Shown: positions 24,106 through 33,133 of the stretch, one piece after another | Layout of the letters: each line of letters begins with the position of its first letter | Numbering within the stretch: the first letter of the stretch is position 1 | Translations under genes and position numbers: made by a program | Notes under the pieces: generated by a model | Database searches by the model: none | What the model was told of the DNA's origin: nothing | Seen by the model: only the letters and a program-made list of their open reading frames with translations | Source of the DNA: Sphingomonadales bacterium UBA6174 | GTDB lineage: Bacteria > Pseudomonadota > Alphaproteobacteria > Sphingomonadales > Sphingomonadaceae | Reading direction: 5' to 3' | Length of the DNA: 45,111 bases | Assembly: GCA_002422945.1 (NCBI GenBank) | Contig: DITW01000062.1 | Span: 1-45,111, forward strand

Positions 24106-25682
24106 GCCGTTCGCGCCTTTCTTTCTTCCAACCATCCGGCGCGCAATTCCGGCACGGATGACAGCAATAATTCGGTATAGTCATGGTGGCGCAGCTGATC
24201 GAAATCGCTGCCCCGCACATGTTCCACCACCACGCCTTGATACAGCACCATGATGTCGTCACAAATCGCCCGGACAGTCGAAATATCATGGCTGATGAAC
24301 ATGATGCTCAGATTCAATTCGCGCCGCAATTCGGCCAGCAGATCAAGGATCGCCGCCCCCACCACGGTATCGAGTGCGGATGTCACCTCATCGCACAACA
24401 CCAGTTCCGGCTCGGCCGCCAAGGCGCGGGCAAGGTTGATCCGCTGGATCTGTCCGCCCGATAATTCCGTGCAGCGCCGCGTCAGCACCGATGCGGGCAA
24501 CTTCACCATGTCGATCAGCGCCAACAGCCGCTTTTGCGCCGCCTCGCCCTTCATCTGGTGATAAAAAGCGAGCGGTCTTGCCAGAATTTGCGCAACATCA
24601 TGCGCGGGGTTAAGCGCCGTGCTCGCATTTTGAAACACGATCTGGACCCGGCGGAAATGCTCTTGCTCGCGCGCTGACAAGGCCGCAGGCAAGATATCGC
24701 CCGCTAGCCGGATCTCGCCCGATGTCGGCACGACCAGCCCGGCAATCACGCGGGCGAGCGTGGACTTGCCCGAACCGGATTCCCCGATCACGCCCAGCAT
24801 CGCGCCGCGCTGCATCGTGAAATTGATGTCCTTCAGAATCGGGCGGTTGCCATAGCTGGCATTCACGCCCCGCACTTCCAGCAATGGCACAGGCTGGATC
24901 AGCGCATCGACCACCACCCGGTTTGACGGCTCCGCCGCCGCCATCAGCAGCTTGGTATAATCATCCTTGGGCGCATGCAGGATTTCCGCTGTCGTCCCCT
25001 GCTCCTTGATCTCGCCATGGTTGAGGACGACAATATGGTCTGCCATCTGCGCGACCACCGCCAGATCATGCGACACATAGACGGCGGTCGCCCCGCGATC
25101 CTTCACCACCTGTTTAAACGCGCGCAGCACCTCAACCTGTGTGGTGACATCAAGCGCGGTCGTCGGTTCATCGAGAATAACGAGATCGGGATCGGTAATG
25201 AACGCCATCGCGGCCATCAGTCGCTGCAACTGGCCACCCGATAATTGATGGGGATAACGCTGGCCGATGGTGTCGGGAAACGGCAGCGCGAGCGCGTGGA
25301 AAAGCTCAACCGCCTTGGCTTCGGCTTGGGCGCGATCCATGAGGCGATGGACCAATGCGGCCTCAACGACCTGATCCATGATATTGAGCGACGGATTGAA
25401 CGCAGCAGCCGCGCTTTGGGCGATATAGGCGATGCGATTGCCGCGCAACGCGGGTAAATCCTTGAGATGCGCCTCACCCAAACGGACATCGCCGCCCGCG
25501 ATATGGGTCCCGCGCCGGGCATAGCCCAACAATGACAGCGCAATCGTCGTCTTGCCCGAACCGGATTCCCCGATCAACGCCAGCACCTCACCCTTGTTCA
25601 GGCTGAAACTCGCGTCATGAACGATGGTCTTGCCGGTATCGGCCTTGACGCAGAGATGGTTGACCTCAAGATAAGCCATCAT
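24102..25682 (-). CDS. fused ABC transporter ATPase (dipeptide/opine type)
   Basis: A 526-residue protein with two ATPase domains, as in YejF/GsiA-type importers. The first domain has Walker A LIGESGSGKTTIALSLL, signature HQLSGGQLQRLMAAM and Walker B DLVILDEPTTALD; the second has Walker A VIGESGSGKSTLARVI, signature TELSGGQIQRINLARAL and Walker B LVLCDEVTSALD. Family-specific elements such as VVEHVRGSDFDQLRHHDYTELL are at the C-terminus. It energises the two permeases upstream. Fused ATPase genes of this type belong to the peptide/opine/nickel importer family. It overlaps the second permease by four bases. Confidence 0.95.
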   Translation of the reverse strand: MMAYLEVNHLCVKADTGKTIVHDASFSLNKGEVLALIGESGSGKTTIALSLLGYARRGTHIAGGDVRLGEAHLKDLPALRGNRIAYIAQSAAAAFNPSLNIMDQVVEAALVHRLMDRAQAEAKAVELFHALALPFPDTIGQRYPHQLSGGQLQRLMAAMAFITDPDLVILDEPTTALDVTTQVEVLRAFKQVVKDRGATAVYVSHDLAVVAQMADHIVVLNHGEIKEQGTTAEILHAPKDDYTKLLMAAAEPSNRVVVDALIQPVPLLEVRGVNASYGNRPILKDINFTMQRGAMLGVIGESGSGKSTLARVIAGLVVPTSGEIRLAGDILPAALSAREQEHFRRVQIVFQNASTALNPAHDVAQILARPLAFYHQMKGEAAQKRLLALIDMVKLPASVLTRRCTELSGGQIQRINLARALAAEPELVLCDEVTSALDTVVGAAILDLLAELRRELNLSIMFISHDISTVRAICDDIMVLYQGVVVEHVRGSDFDQLRHHDYTELLLSSVPELRAGWLEERKARTA

Positions 25683-26476
25683 CTTTTCCCCCGCATCGCA
25701 TCGATCAGCAGGTTAACCCCGATGGTCAGCGTCGCAATCGCAATCGCCGGGACAATGATCGCGGGCGCGCCTTCGGCTAGACCGGAGATATTCTCACGCA
25801 CCAACGACCCGAAATCCGCCTCCGGCGGCTGAACGCCCAGACCGAGAAAGCTCAGGCCCGATAGCAGCAACACAATGAACACAAAGCGCAAACCGAAATC
25901 GGCCAGCATCGGATGGATCATGTTCGGCAGAATTTCCCGCAGGCCGATATGCCAGCGCCCTTCCCCTTGGGTCTTTGCCACCTGGACATAATCCATCTGC
26001 GCCAGATTGACGGCCAATGACCGCGCGATGCGATAGCTGCCCGGCACATAGGTAAAGGCGCAAATCACCAGCAGCAGCGGAATGGACGATCCAAAGGCCG
26101 CGACCAGCACCAGCGCCAGAATCTTCGACGGGATGGAAATCATCGTATCCATGAACCGCGACAATAATTCATCCAGCACCCTGCTACCCACGGCGGCGGT
26201 GAGCGCCAGACCAATACCGGTTATGCTCGCCAGCATCGCCGCCGCCGCCGCCAGCCCGACAGTATAGCGCGCGCCATAAAGCAGGCGGCTGAACACATCC
26301 CGGCCCAGATAATCTGTGCCCAAGGGGAAAGTGGACGATATGCCGCTGAACACATCCATATCGACAAATGCACCCACCGGATGCGGTGCCAGCAAAGGCC
26401 CGAACATCGCCGTCAGCAACCAGAAGATGACCGTGGCAAGACCGATCTTGCCGGATAAGGGAAGTGACCGGATCAT
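25679..26476 (-). CDS. ABC transporter permease (DppC type)
   Basis: A 265-residue inner-membrane protein. It has about five or six hydrophobic helices. The N-terminal family region is seen as HPVGAFVDMDVFSGISS, followed by FPLGTDYLGRDVFSRLLYGAR, and the EAA loop region as VQVAKTQGEGRWHIGLREIL. The C-terminus (AIVPAIAIATLTIGVNLLID) is also typical. It forms the translocation pore with the DppB-type permease. It overlaps both neighbours by four bases (ATGA). The residues match DppC/OppC/GsiD proteins of peptide, opine or nickel importers, so the substrate is not settled by sequence. Confidence 0.95.
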   Translation of the reverse strand: MIRSLPLSGKIGLATVIFWLLTAMFGPLLAPHPVGAFVDMDVFSGISSTFPLGTDYLGRDVFSRLLYGARYTVGLAAAAAMLASITGIGLALTAAVGSRVLDELLSRFMDTMISIPSKILALVLVAAFGSSIPLLLVICAFTYVPGSYRIARSLAVNLAQMDYVQVAKTQGEGRWHIGLREILPNMIHPMLADFGLRFVFIVLLLSGLSFLGLGVQPPEADFGSLVRENISGLAEGAPAIIVPAIAIATLTIGVNLLIDAMRGKR

Positions 26477-27423
26477 TTGTTATGCAACCTTGGATTGGCA
26501 AGGATCGCGATAATGTCAGCCGCCAGCAGCAATAGCAGATAGGCCGCACAAAAGATCATCGCACAGGCCTGTAACAACGGCGTGTCACGGCTTGTCACCG
26601 CATTGACCATCAGGCTCGCCAGCCCCGGATAATTGAAGATCGTTTCCACGATAATCGCGCCCCCGAGCAAATAAGACAGGCTCAACGCCATCGCATTGAT
26701 GATCGGGCCAATGGCATTGGGCAGTACATGCCGCCGCACAATCGCCACCCGCCCGACACCTTTTAGCATCGCCATTTCGACATAAGGCTGATTCAGCTGA
26801 TCAATCACCGCCGCGCGGGTCATCCGCGACATCTGGGCAATCACGACCACGCTCAACGACAAAACCGGCAAGGTGTAGGATCGGAGGAACTCGCCCCATG
26901 GCTGATCGCTAGTGACCATCGTGATCGACGGCAACAGCCGTAATTTGACCGAGAAAATCAACACGCCAAGGGTCGCGACAAGGAATTCCGGCATTGCCAC
27001 CATCGCCAAGGTCGATATGCTCAACATCCGGTCCAGCCGCCCACCCCGGTTCATCGCGGCGGAAATGCCGATCAACAAGGACAAAGGCACGGTAAATGCT
27101 GCCGTCAATGCCGCCAGCCGCAGCGTATTCGGCAGGCGCTCCGCGATCACCTCCGCCACAGGCATATTCGCCACCATCGATGTGCCGGGATCGCCGGAAA
27201 CAATACCCCCGACCCAATCGCCGAACCGGACATAGGCCGGACGATCCAGCCCCAGATCATGGCGCAGCGCCGCGACCTGTTCTGGGGTCGCGCTTTGGCC
27301 CAGCATTTCCTGCGCCGCATCGCCCGGCAACAGATCGCTGATGATGAAGATCACCAGCGACACCAGCAACAATGTCAGCAGCGCCGACGCAATACGATTG
27401 AGGATCAGACGGTAGATCGACAT
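26473..27423 (-). CDS. ABC transporter permease (DppB type)
   Basis: A 316-residue inner-membrane protein, from the ATG at 27423 that overlaps the stop of the binding-protein gene (TGATG). It opens with YRLILNRIASALLTLLLVSL, continues with LPGDAAQEMLGQSATPEQV and LRHDLGLDRPAYVRFGDWV, and carries the EAA-type loop MLKGVGRVAIVRRHVLPNA. About six helices. These are signatures of DppB/GsiC permeases. It pairs with the DppC-type permease downstream. The family transports short peptides, opines, glutathione or nickel. Confidence 0.95.
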   Translation of the reverse strand: MSIYRLILNRIASALLTLLLVSLVIFIISDLLPGDAAQEMLGQSATPEQVAALRHDLGLDRPAYVRFGDWVGGIVSGDPGTSMVANMPVAEVIAERLPNTLRLAALTAAFTVPLSLLIGISAAMNRGGRLDRMLSISTLAMVAMPEFLVATLGVLIFSVKLRLLPSITMVTSDQPWGEFLRSYTLPVLSLSVVVIAQMSRMTRAAVIDQLNQPYVEMAMLKGVGRVAIVRRHVLPNAIGPIINAMALSLSYLLGGAIIVETIFNYPGLASLMVNAVTSRDTPLLQACAMIFCAAYLLLLLAADIIAILANPRLHNK

Positions 27424-28952
27424 CACCCCTCCCACCAGACATGTTCGGCAAAAGTATAGCCCATGAAACCACCAAGCGGGACCGGATACAGCCCCTTCAA
27501 GCGCTTGTCATACCCATCGATCAGGCTGATAAACACCGGGATGCCGACGCCGCAATGGTCGCGGACCAGCCCTTGCATTTCGCCATAAAGCTGCTTGCGC
27601 CGCGCGAAATCGGCCTCGCCGCGCGCCTCGACAAGCAATTTGTCGAACCGGGGGTTTTTCCAGCCGGATTCATTCCACGCCGCATCCGATTTGTAGAATA
27701 CGCTGAACAACATATCGGCAGTGGGGCGCGGGTTGGTATTCCCGAACGTCAACGGATGCTTCATCCAATGGGTCGACCAATAGCCGTCGGCAGGCACGCG
27801 ATTGACAGCGAGATTAAGCCCGACCCGACCGCCATATTCTTGCAGGATCGACGCCATATCGACCGACCCTTCGGCGGCGGGCGCGGCAAACATCGGCAGG
27901 CGCACCCCGGTCAGCCCCGCCTTGCGGAGATGATAACGCGCCTTATCGAGATCAAGCACGGTCTGCGGCAGATCATCCCGGCAAAAAGGATGAAATGGCG
28001 GGATCGGATGATCATTGGCAATCGTCGCATAATTGCGGAACAACGCGCGCTTGATCAACGGGCGGTCCAGCAAATTCTTCATCGCCATCACGAAATGGGG
28101 ATTGCTTGTCGGCAGCATGTCCTGCCGCATGATCAGATTGGTGTAGAAACTCGATTGCGATTCCAACAGGCCGCGCCCACCGGCCAAGATGCGCTTGCTC
28201 GACCGGGCGTTGACCGCGTTGATCAAATGAACATCGCCCGAAAGCAGCGCATTCACCCGGCTCACTTCATCGGGGATGCCGATCAGTTCGATCTCGTCGA
28301 GATAGGGCTTGCCCGGCTTGTAATAATTTTCAAAGCGGCGGCCAATGGTGCGGATTCCCGGCTTGAAATCGACAATGCGATAGGGGCCGGTGCCATTGCC
28401 GGTGCGAAATGCCTTTTCGCCTGCGGGCACGATCAGGAAATGTGATTGAGACAGGATGATCGGCAAATCGACATTCGGGCCGCTCAGGGTGATTTCGACC
28501 TCATGCGTGCTCACCGCCCGCACCGCCAAAAACTGATCGGCGATTGACGCGACCTTGGAACCGGTCAGCGGGTCCTTGTGCCGTAGCAATGAATAGACCA
28601 CATCCGCCGAGGTCAGGCTCTTCCCATTATGGAAAGTCACGCCTTTGCGTAAGTGGAACCGCCACACCATCTGATCGCGGCTCTCAAAGCTCTCAGCCAG
28701 GCCGGGACGCCCCTGCATCTGGCGATCAAGCTGGGTTAGCCCGCTATAGGCCATATAATGGCGCACATAATCGGTAGAGAGCGATCCCTTGGCCGGATCA
28801 AGCGTATCCGCCGTCGAGCTGGCAACACTCGCCACCCGGATGCGGCCGCCGCGACGGGGCTTGGATGCAGCCCCTGCGAAATCGGGCAGCAGCGTCGCCG
28901 CCAAGCCCATCCCCAAAAGTTCGCGACGCGAGAAAGGCATGGGACCGTCCAT
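27423..28952 (-). CDS. ABC transporter substrate-binding protein (SBP_bac_5 family, Tat-exported)
   Basis: A 509-residue periplasmic protein of the DppA/OppA/NikA type. The start at 28952 overlaps the upstream oxidase stop (TGATG). The signal is a twin-arginine type: FSRRELLGMGLAATLLPDFA followed by GAASKPRR. Family motifs are WRFHLRKGVTFHNGKSLTSADVVYS and VSRVNALLSGDVHLINAVN. Bacterial binding proteins with RR signals are often those of opine- or peptide-type importers. It captures the substrate imported by the two permeases. The pocket residues cannot be read from sequence, so peptide, opine and metal-complex ligands all remain possible. Confidence 0.92.
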   Translation of the reverse strand: MDGPMPFSRRELLGMGLAATLLPDFAGAASKPRRGGRIRVASVASSTADTLDPAKGSLSTDYVRHYMAYSGLTQLDRQMQGRPGLAESFESRDQMVWRFHLRKGVTFHNGKSLTSADVVYSLLRHKDPLTGSKVASIADQFLAVRAVSTHEVEITLSGPNVDLPIILSQSHFLIVPAGEKAFRTGNGTGPYRIVDFKPGIRTIGRRFENYYKPGKPYLDEIELIGIPDEVSRVNALLSGDVHLINAVNARSSKRILAGGRGLLESQSSFYTNLIMRQDMLPTSNPHFVMAMKNLLDRPLIKRALFRNYATIANDHPIPPFHPFCRDDLPQTVLDLDKARYHLRKAGLTGVRLPMFAAPAAEGSVDMASILQEYGGRVGLNLAVNRVPADGYWSTHWMKHPLTFGNTNPRPTADMLFSVFYKSDAAWNESGWKNPRFDKLLVEARGEADFARRKQLYGEMQGLVRDHCGVGIPVFISLIDGYDKRLKGLYPVPLGGFMGYTFAEHVWWEG

Positions 28953-30244
28953 CAGTGAATAATATCCTGAAAGCGATAATAAAGCCCGACAAAAGGCAGG
29001 AACCACGGCTTGCCGAAATGACCCGGCACGCTGGGCCAATCAAGGTCGCGCCACGGATTGGCATCGGGATGACCATCCATCACTGCGGCCATTTTTTCGC
29101 CCATATGGACCGACATCTGCACGCCATGGCCGCTGTAGCCCATGGCGTAAAACAGCCCGTCATGCTCGCCCGCCCTTGGCAGACGGTCGGCAGTCAGATC
29201 GACATTACCGCCCCAGACATGATCGATCTTCACATCGGCCAAAGCCGGAAAAAGATCGGTCATCGTCTTTTGCAAGATATGACCGCCCTTCACATCGGAC
29301 TTGTCATTCGACATCGCAAAACGCGCGCGTCCGCCGAAAATCAGGCGATGATCATCCGTCAGGCGGAAGTAATTGCCGATATTCTTGCTGGTGACATAAT
29401 TGCGGCGATGCGGGAATAATTGCGCCAGCACGGGTGCAGGCAAAGGCGCGGTCGCCACCACAAAGCTGCCAACCGTCACAATCCGCCGCCGAAACCAGTT
29501 GAACGGCCCGGCAAAGGGCGCGCCGCCGGTCGCGATCAACACCTGCTTGGCCATCACCGCGCCGCGCGGGGTCGTCACCAACCACTGCCCATCGCTTTGA
29601 CGCGCCACATCGCTGACCAGCGCCTGCTCGAAAATACGTGCGCCCTTGCGGGCCGCAGCCTCCGCCAGACCGATGCCGAGCCGACCGCTATGCAGTTGTG
29701 CGCTGGTCTTTTGCAGCAAGCCGCCGAAAAACTTATCGGACCCGATTTCATCGCCAATGCGTTCCGGCGAAATCAGGCTGACATTTGGGTCAACCTCCGC
29801 CACCAGCCGTTCATAGGCGCGGGCGAATTTTTCATAATGCGCAGGCTTCGCCGCCAGTTTCAGACGCCCACAGCGATTGAACGCGCAGTCGATGCCCTCT
29901 TCAAGGGTCAAGCGTTCGACACTGTCCACCGCATCGACATGGGCGCGATAATAAGCCATCGCCCGATCACGCCCCAAGGCATCCGACAAGGCGCCATAAT
30001 CATGCGCCGTCCCCGCGTTGCACTGGCCGCCATTGCGCCCCGATGCTTCGCTGGCGACCTCGCCCGCCTCCAGCACGACGACGGATGCGCCGCGCTTGGC
30101 GAGCGCAATCGCCGCCGACATGCCGGTATAGCCGCCACCGATAATGGCGACATCGGCCTTGCCTTCAACCGGCCCCTCGGCCCCGCCTGTAAAGGACGGT
30201 GCCGAGGCCAGCCAGAATGACTGAAGATTTGGCCGATCCGACAT
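28952..30244 (-). CDS. FAD-dependent oxidoreductase (PuuB/OrdL, gamma-glutamylputrescine-oxidase type)
   Basis: A 430-residue flavoprotein. The start at 30244 is chosen because it lies just after the HAD stop and begins MSDRPNLQSFWLASAP, the PuuB-like N-terminal pattern; an ATG 33 bases upstream in the same frame would overlap the HAD gene. The FAD site is DVAIIGGGYTGMSAAIALAK, then VVVLEAGEVASEASGRNGGQ. The C-terminal motif LFYAMGYSGHGVQMSVHMG is typical of the OrdL/PuuB group. These enzymes oxidise a C-N bond of amines such as gamma-glutamylputrescine, sarcosine or related amino acids. It lies at the start of the nine-gene operon. Confidence 0.88.
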   Translation of the reverse strand: MSDRPNLQSFWLASAPSFTGGAEGPVEGKADVAIIGGGYTGMSAAIALAKRGASVVVLEAGEVASEASGRNGGQCNAGTAHDYGALSDALGRDRAMAYYRAHVDAVDSVERLTLEEGIDCAFNRCGRLKLAAKPAHYEKFARAYERLVAEVDPNVSLISPERIGDEIGSDKFFGGLLQKTSAQLHSGRLGIGLAEAAARKGARIFEQALVSDVARQSDGQWLVTTPRGAVMAKQVLIATGGAPFAGPFNWFRRRIVTVGSFVVATAPLPAPVLAQLFPHRRNYVTSKNIGNYFRLTDDHRLIFGGRARFAMSNDKSDVKGGHILQKTMTDLFPALADVKIDHVWGGNVDLTADRLPRAGEHDGLFYAMGYSGHGVQMSVHMGEKMAAVMDGHPDANPWRDLDWPSVPGHFGKPWFLPFVGLYYRFQDIIH

Positions 30245-30249
30245 GGGGA

Positions 30250-30918
30250 TCAGAGACCCACCAACGCGGGCAGACAACCGATGTGTGGAATTTCGACATC
30301 GCGATAAAATGGGTTGGACGGTTCATGACCGCGACCCACGAACACGCGCGTGCCGATGCCGAGATCGGTCGCCGAATTCTGATCGTAACGGAAGCTCGAC
30401 GAGACATGCATGATGTCCTTCGGGTCGCAACCAAGCTGATCGATCATATATTCGAACGCCTGCAAACGCGGCTTGTACGCCTGTGCGCTTTCGGCGGTGT
30501 AGACGGCATGAAAAGGCGCACCAAGCAGGGCGACATTGTCATGAATCTGGCAGTTCATCGCGTTGGACAGGATAACCAACGGGATTTCCTTTGCCGTCTT
30601 GGCAAGGCCAGCCGGGACATCTTCATGCGGCCCCCAGGTCGGCACGGCGTTGTAAATCGCTTCGCCTTGGGATTCGAGATATTCCAGCCCATATTTCTTG
30701 CAGGTCCGGGCCAGCGCATTGCCGATGACGTCGCGATAAGGCTTCCAATTGCCCAGCACCTCATCGAAGCGATAGGATGAGAAATCCTTGCAGAACGCAT
30801 CCATCTGCGCGGGCGCCAAACGGTCGCCATAAAATTCACGCGCCATGTCCGACATGTGGAAACGGATCAGCGTGCCATAGCAATCAAAGGTAATGTATTT
30901 CGGTCGGAAAAAGCCCAT
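30250..30918 (-). CDS. HAD superfamily protein annotated-like haloacid dehalogenase type II, with altered motif
   Basis: A 222-residue HAD hydrolase. Nucleophile motif FDCYGTLI is seen at the N-terminus, then the SNA motif in VILSNAMN, a Lys in QAYKPRLQAFEYM, and the acidic motif region HVSSSFRYDQNSATDLG. This order is that of the L-2-haloacid dehalogenase branch. In L-DEX enzymes, as I remember them, that last segment reads VSSNGFD with a conserved Asn; here the Asn is replaced and one extra residue is present. So true dehalogenase activity is doubtful, and a role as a hydrolase acting on a metabolic intermediate is possible. It is the first gene of the nine-gene operon. Confidence 0.8.
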   Translation of the reverse strand: MGFFRPKYITFDCYGTLIRFHMSDMAREFYGDRLAPAQMDAFCKDFSSYRFDEVLGNWKPYRDVIGNALARTCKKYGLEYLESQGEAIYNAVPTWGPHEDVPAGLAKTAKEIPLVILSNAMNCQIHDNVALLGAPFHAVYTAESAQAYKPRLQAFEYMIDQLGCDPKDIMHVSSSFRYDQNSATDLGIGTRVFVGRGHEPSNPFYRDVEIPHIGCLPALVGL

Positions 30919-31091
30919 TTTGATTCTTCCCGTCTATTGGAGCGGTGCAGGTTTGCCAGCTCTTGCGATCGATCTATTAGCGCATGGCGACCCCGGAACA
31001 TGTGTCCGATTGCCAAGCAGGTCAGCGCAGATTTGTATCTTTTGTATGCGCCATTCGGCATGGAATTTTATGCGGCGTGTTTGGCCCCGTT
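30919..31091. promoter_or_regulatory. likely promoter region of the nine-gene operon
   Basis: A 173-base gap upstream of the HAD gene and downstream of the hydroxyacid dehydrogenase gene, both on the minus strand. It is the only long gap in this stretch, so the operon promoter is probably here. No confident -35/-10 pair or operator is visible. Confidence 0.4.
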
Positions 31092-32018
31092 TCAATAGCC
31101 CCGATCACGATTAACCAGCCCCTCCATCGGCACCCCATCGCGATGGCGACGGATATTGGCAATAATCGCCCGAGCGCCGCTATCTGCGCGGGTCATGCTG
31201 GCAATATGGGGGGTCATCATGATGCGCGGATGCGACCAGAACGGATGTTCGGCAGGTAGTGGCTCCGGTTCGAATACGTCCAGAACCGCCCCGGAAAGAT
31301 GCCCATTATCCAACATATACAGCAGATCATGCTCCACCAGATGCCCGCCACGCCCGACATTGATGATCCCGGCCCCTTGCGGCAATTGCTCGAATGTCGC
31401 GCGACACAAAATCCCGCGCGTTTCTGTCGTCAGCGGCACAAGGCAAATCAGCACATCGACGCCGCTGAAAAACGGCTTCAACCCGGCTTCCCCATGAAAG
31501 GTCGTCACCCCCGGCACATCATGCGACGAACGGCTCCAGGCGGAAATCGGAAAGCCAAATGTCTGGAGCCGTTCAATCACCTTCATGCCCAATTGGCCCA
31601 GACCCATCACCCCAATCCGCCGATCCGCCGCCGCGACCAACGGGATCGCCTGCCAGTGGCGCGCGCGCTGCGCCTCGCGATAGTCGATCATATGACGGTG
31701 CAGCGCGAGCGTAGCGAAGGTCGCATATTCGACCATCCCCTCCGCAATGCCGGGTTCGATCATCCGCACAATCGACACATGGGGCGGGATGACCGATTGA
31801 TCGAACTGATCGATCCCCGCACCAATCGAGAACAACACTTCCAATTGCGGCAGTTCGGCGAAAATTTCTGCTCCCGGCGCCCAAGCGGCCAGATATTTGA
31901 CCGCCGCCGGGTCGATCTCTTCCGGCCACATTCTATAGGCGATGTCGGGGGCATCGCTGGCAAAAATATGGCGCCATTTTTCGCCGCGCACCGGATCTGA
32001 TTTATAGAGAATGGTCAT
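31092..32018 (-). CDS. D-2-hydroxyacid dehydrogenase (glyoxylate/hydroxypyruvate reductase A type)
   Basis: A 308-residue NAD(P)-dependent dehydrogenase of the GhrA type. The start at 32018 overlaps the PepSY stop (ATGA). The dinucleotide site is GVMGLGQLGMKVIERLQTFG, and the family catalytic set is visible as CLVPLTTETRGILC, INVGRGGHLVE with the Arg region, and PRIMMTPHIASMTRAD with the catalytic His. It reduces 2-oxoacids such as glyoxylate or hydroxypyruvate to 2-hydroxyacids. Being coupled to a PepSY reductase-like gene and next to a TonB receptor is unusual. It could process a 2-oxoacid released by the opine-oxidase-like enzyme, which is inference. Confidence 0.9.
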   Translation of the reverse strand: MTILYKSDPVRGEKWRHIFASDAPDIAYRMWPEEIDPAAVKYLAAWAPGAEIFAELPQLEVLFSIGAGIDQFDQSVIPPHVSIVRMIEPGIAEGMVEYATFATLALHRHMIDYREAQRARHWQAIPLVAAADRRIGVMGLGQLGMKVIERLQTFGFPISAWSRSSHDVPGVTTFHGEAGLKPFFSGVDVLICLVPLTTETRGILCRATFEQLPQGAGIINVGRGGHLVEHDLLYMLDNGHLSGAVLDVFEPEPLPAEHPFWSHPRIMMTPHIASMTRADSGARAIIANIRRHRDGVPMEGLVNRDRGY

Positions 32019-33058
32019 GATTTGGGCCTCCCCACCCGTTTGCGCTGCCACCACATCAACGGCCCCGTCATCGCGAGCGCCGCGAGCATGATCGCGACCA
32101 AAGTAAACAAGATCCGCCCCGTCTGGCCCGCGATCTCGCCGCTATGGATCGGCAATATTTTCATCCACAAAGCCGGATTATTTTCCGCCGCAACCACGTT
32201 GCTGACCGTCATCTCCGACAGATCGACCGTCACTTGATGCACCGATCTCGCCCCATGCGCAGGCGCGAAGAAATTGACGCGAATGCGCGTATCGGAGAGG
32301 CGCACATCGCGAATGAGTTGGCCGGGAAAGGCCGCTTGCGCACGCGCTAATGCCGCATCCAGACGCCCCAAGGGTGCGGGCGTCACTACTGGCGGCTTGG
32401 CCCCGGCTTCCAACACCTCCGGCCCCGCCAGCAACAGGCCGGTCACGCTGATCACCAACAGCGGCACCGCCACCAACACCGCAACGTTGCGATGCAATTG
32501 CCGTAACACCAGCCGGTTTGGCTGACTCCATTTGACCGCAAGGCTTTTCGCCCACCGCCCTTTTTTCGGCCAAAAATAGCCCAGGCCGGTGAACAACATC
32601 CACAATAACGCACAGCCATTAAGGAAAATCAGCGCAGTCCCCATCGGCCCCAGCAACATGCGATAATGGAGTTGCATCGCCGCCTCGATCGGAAATGTCG
32701 TCAACCCGCCGCGCCGCAACACCCGCCCATCGCCCGGATCGACCGTGGCATAACGCGCCCCACCATCACTATCCGCCAATTCCACCAGATACACGCCGTC
32801 GGGACGATCCGGCGCATAGACCCTGCGCACCAGCATATCGCTCATTTGTGCCCCATCGACGATCCAACTGAAGGGCACCGTCCCCGCCCTTGGCCCCGCC
32901 TTCAACGGTGACTGGCGCACCATGGCATGCGGATCGATGAGGCGCGCAAGTTCCGTCCGCCAGCTTAACACCGCGCCCGTCACGCCCTGAATCAGCAAGA
33001 AAAGGGCGATGATCAATCCCGCATATTGATGCCAGCGGAACATGGCGGCTTTGGACAT
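32015..33058 (-). CDS. PepSY domain membrane protein (siderophore/iron reductase type)
   Basis: A 347-residue inner-membrane protein from the ATG at 33058, chosen for the GGAGA box upstream. Four hydrophobic segments are visible: WHQYAGLIIALFLLIQGVTG, ALIFLNGCALLWMLFTGLGY, VAVLVAVPLLVISVTGLLLA and IMLAALAMTGPLMWW. PepSY-type sequence (FRWHQYAGLI... RTELARLIDP) and the conserved His residues of the membrane helices (MQLHYRMLLGP, LRQLHRNVAVLV, LPIHSGEIAG) suggest heme binding. Such proteins sit next to TonB siderophore receptors and are thought to reduce ferric siderophores. It is coupled to the hydroxyacid dehydrogenase downstream and separated from the TonB gene by an intrinsic terminator. 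Confidence 0.9.
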   Translation of the reverse strand: MSKAAMFRWHQYAGLIIALFLLIQGVTGAVLSWRTELARLIDPHAMVRQSPLKAGPRAGTVPFSWIVDGAQMSDMLVRRVYAPDRPDGVYLVELADSDGGARYATVDPGDGRVLRRGGLTTFPIEAAMQLHYRMLLGPMGTALIFLNGCALLWMLFTGLGYFWPKKGRWAKSLAVKWSQPNRLVLRQLHRNVAVLVAVPLLVISVTGLLLAGPEVLEAGAKPPVVTPAPLGRLDAALARAQAAFPGQLIRDVRLSDTRIRVNFFAPAHGARSVHQVTVDLSEMTVSNVVAAENNPALWMKILPIHSGEIAGQTGRILFTLVAIMLAALAMTGPLMWWQRKRVGRPKS

Positions 33059-33133
33059 GAAAACTGTCTCCGGACACGAAGGGCCAAGGATGCAGCACAT
33101 TCACGCTGCGGGCCAATATAAATAAGGTCTGTT

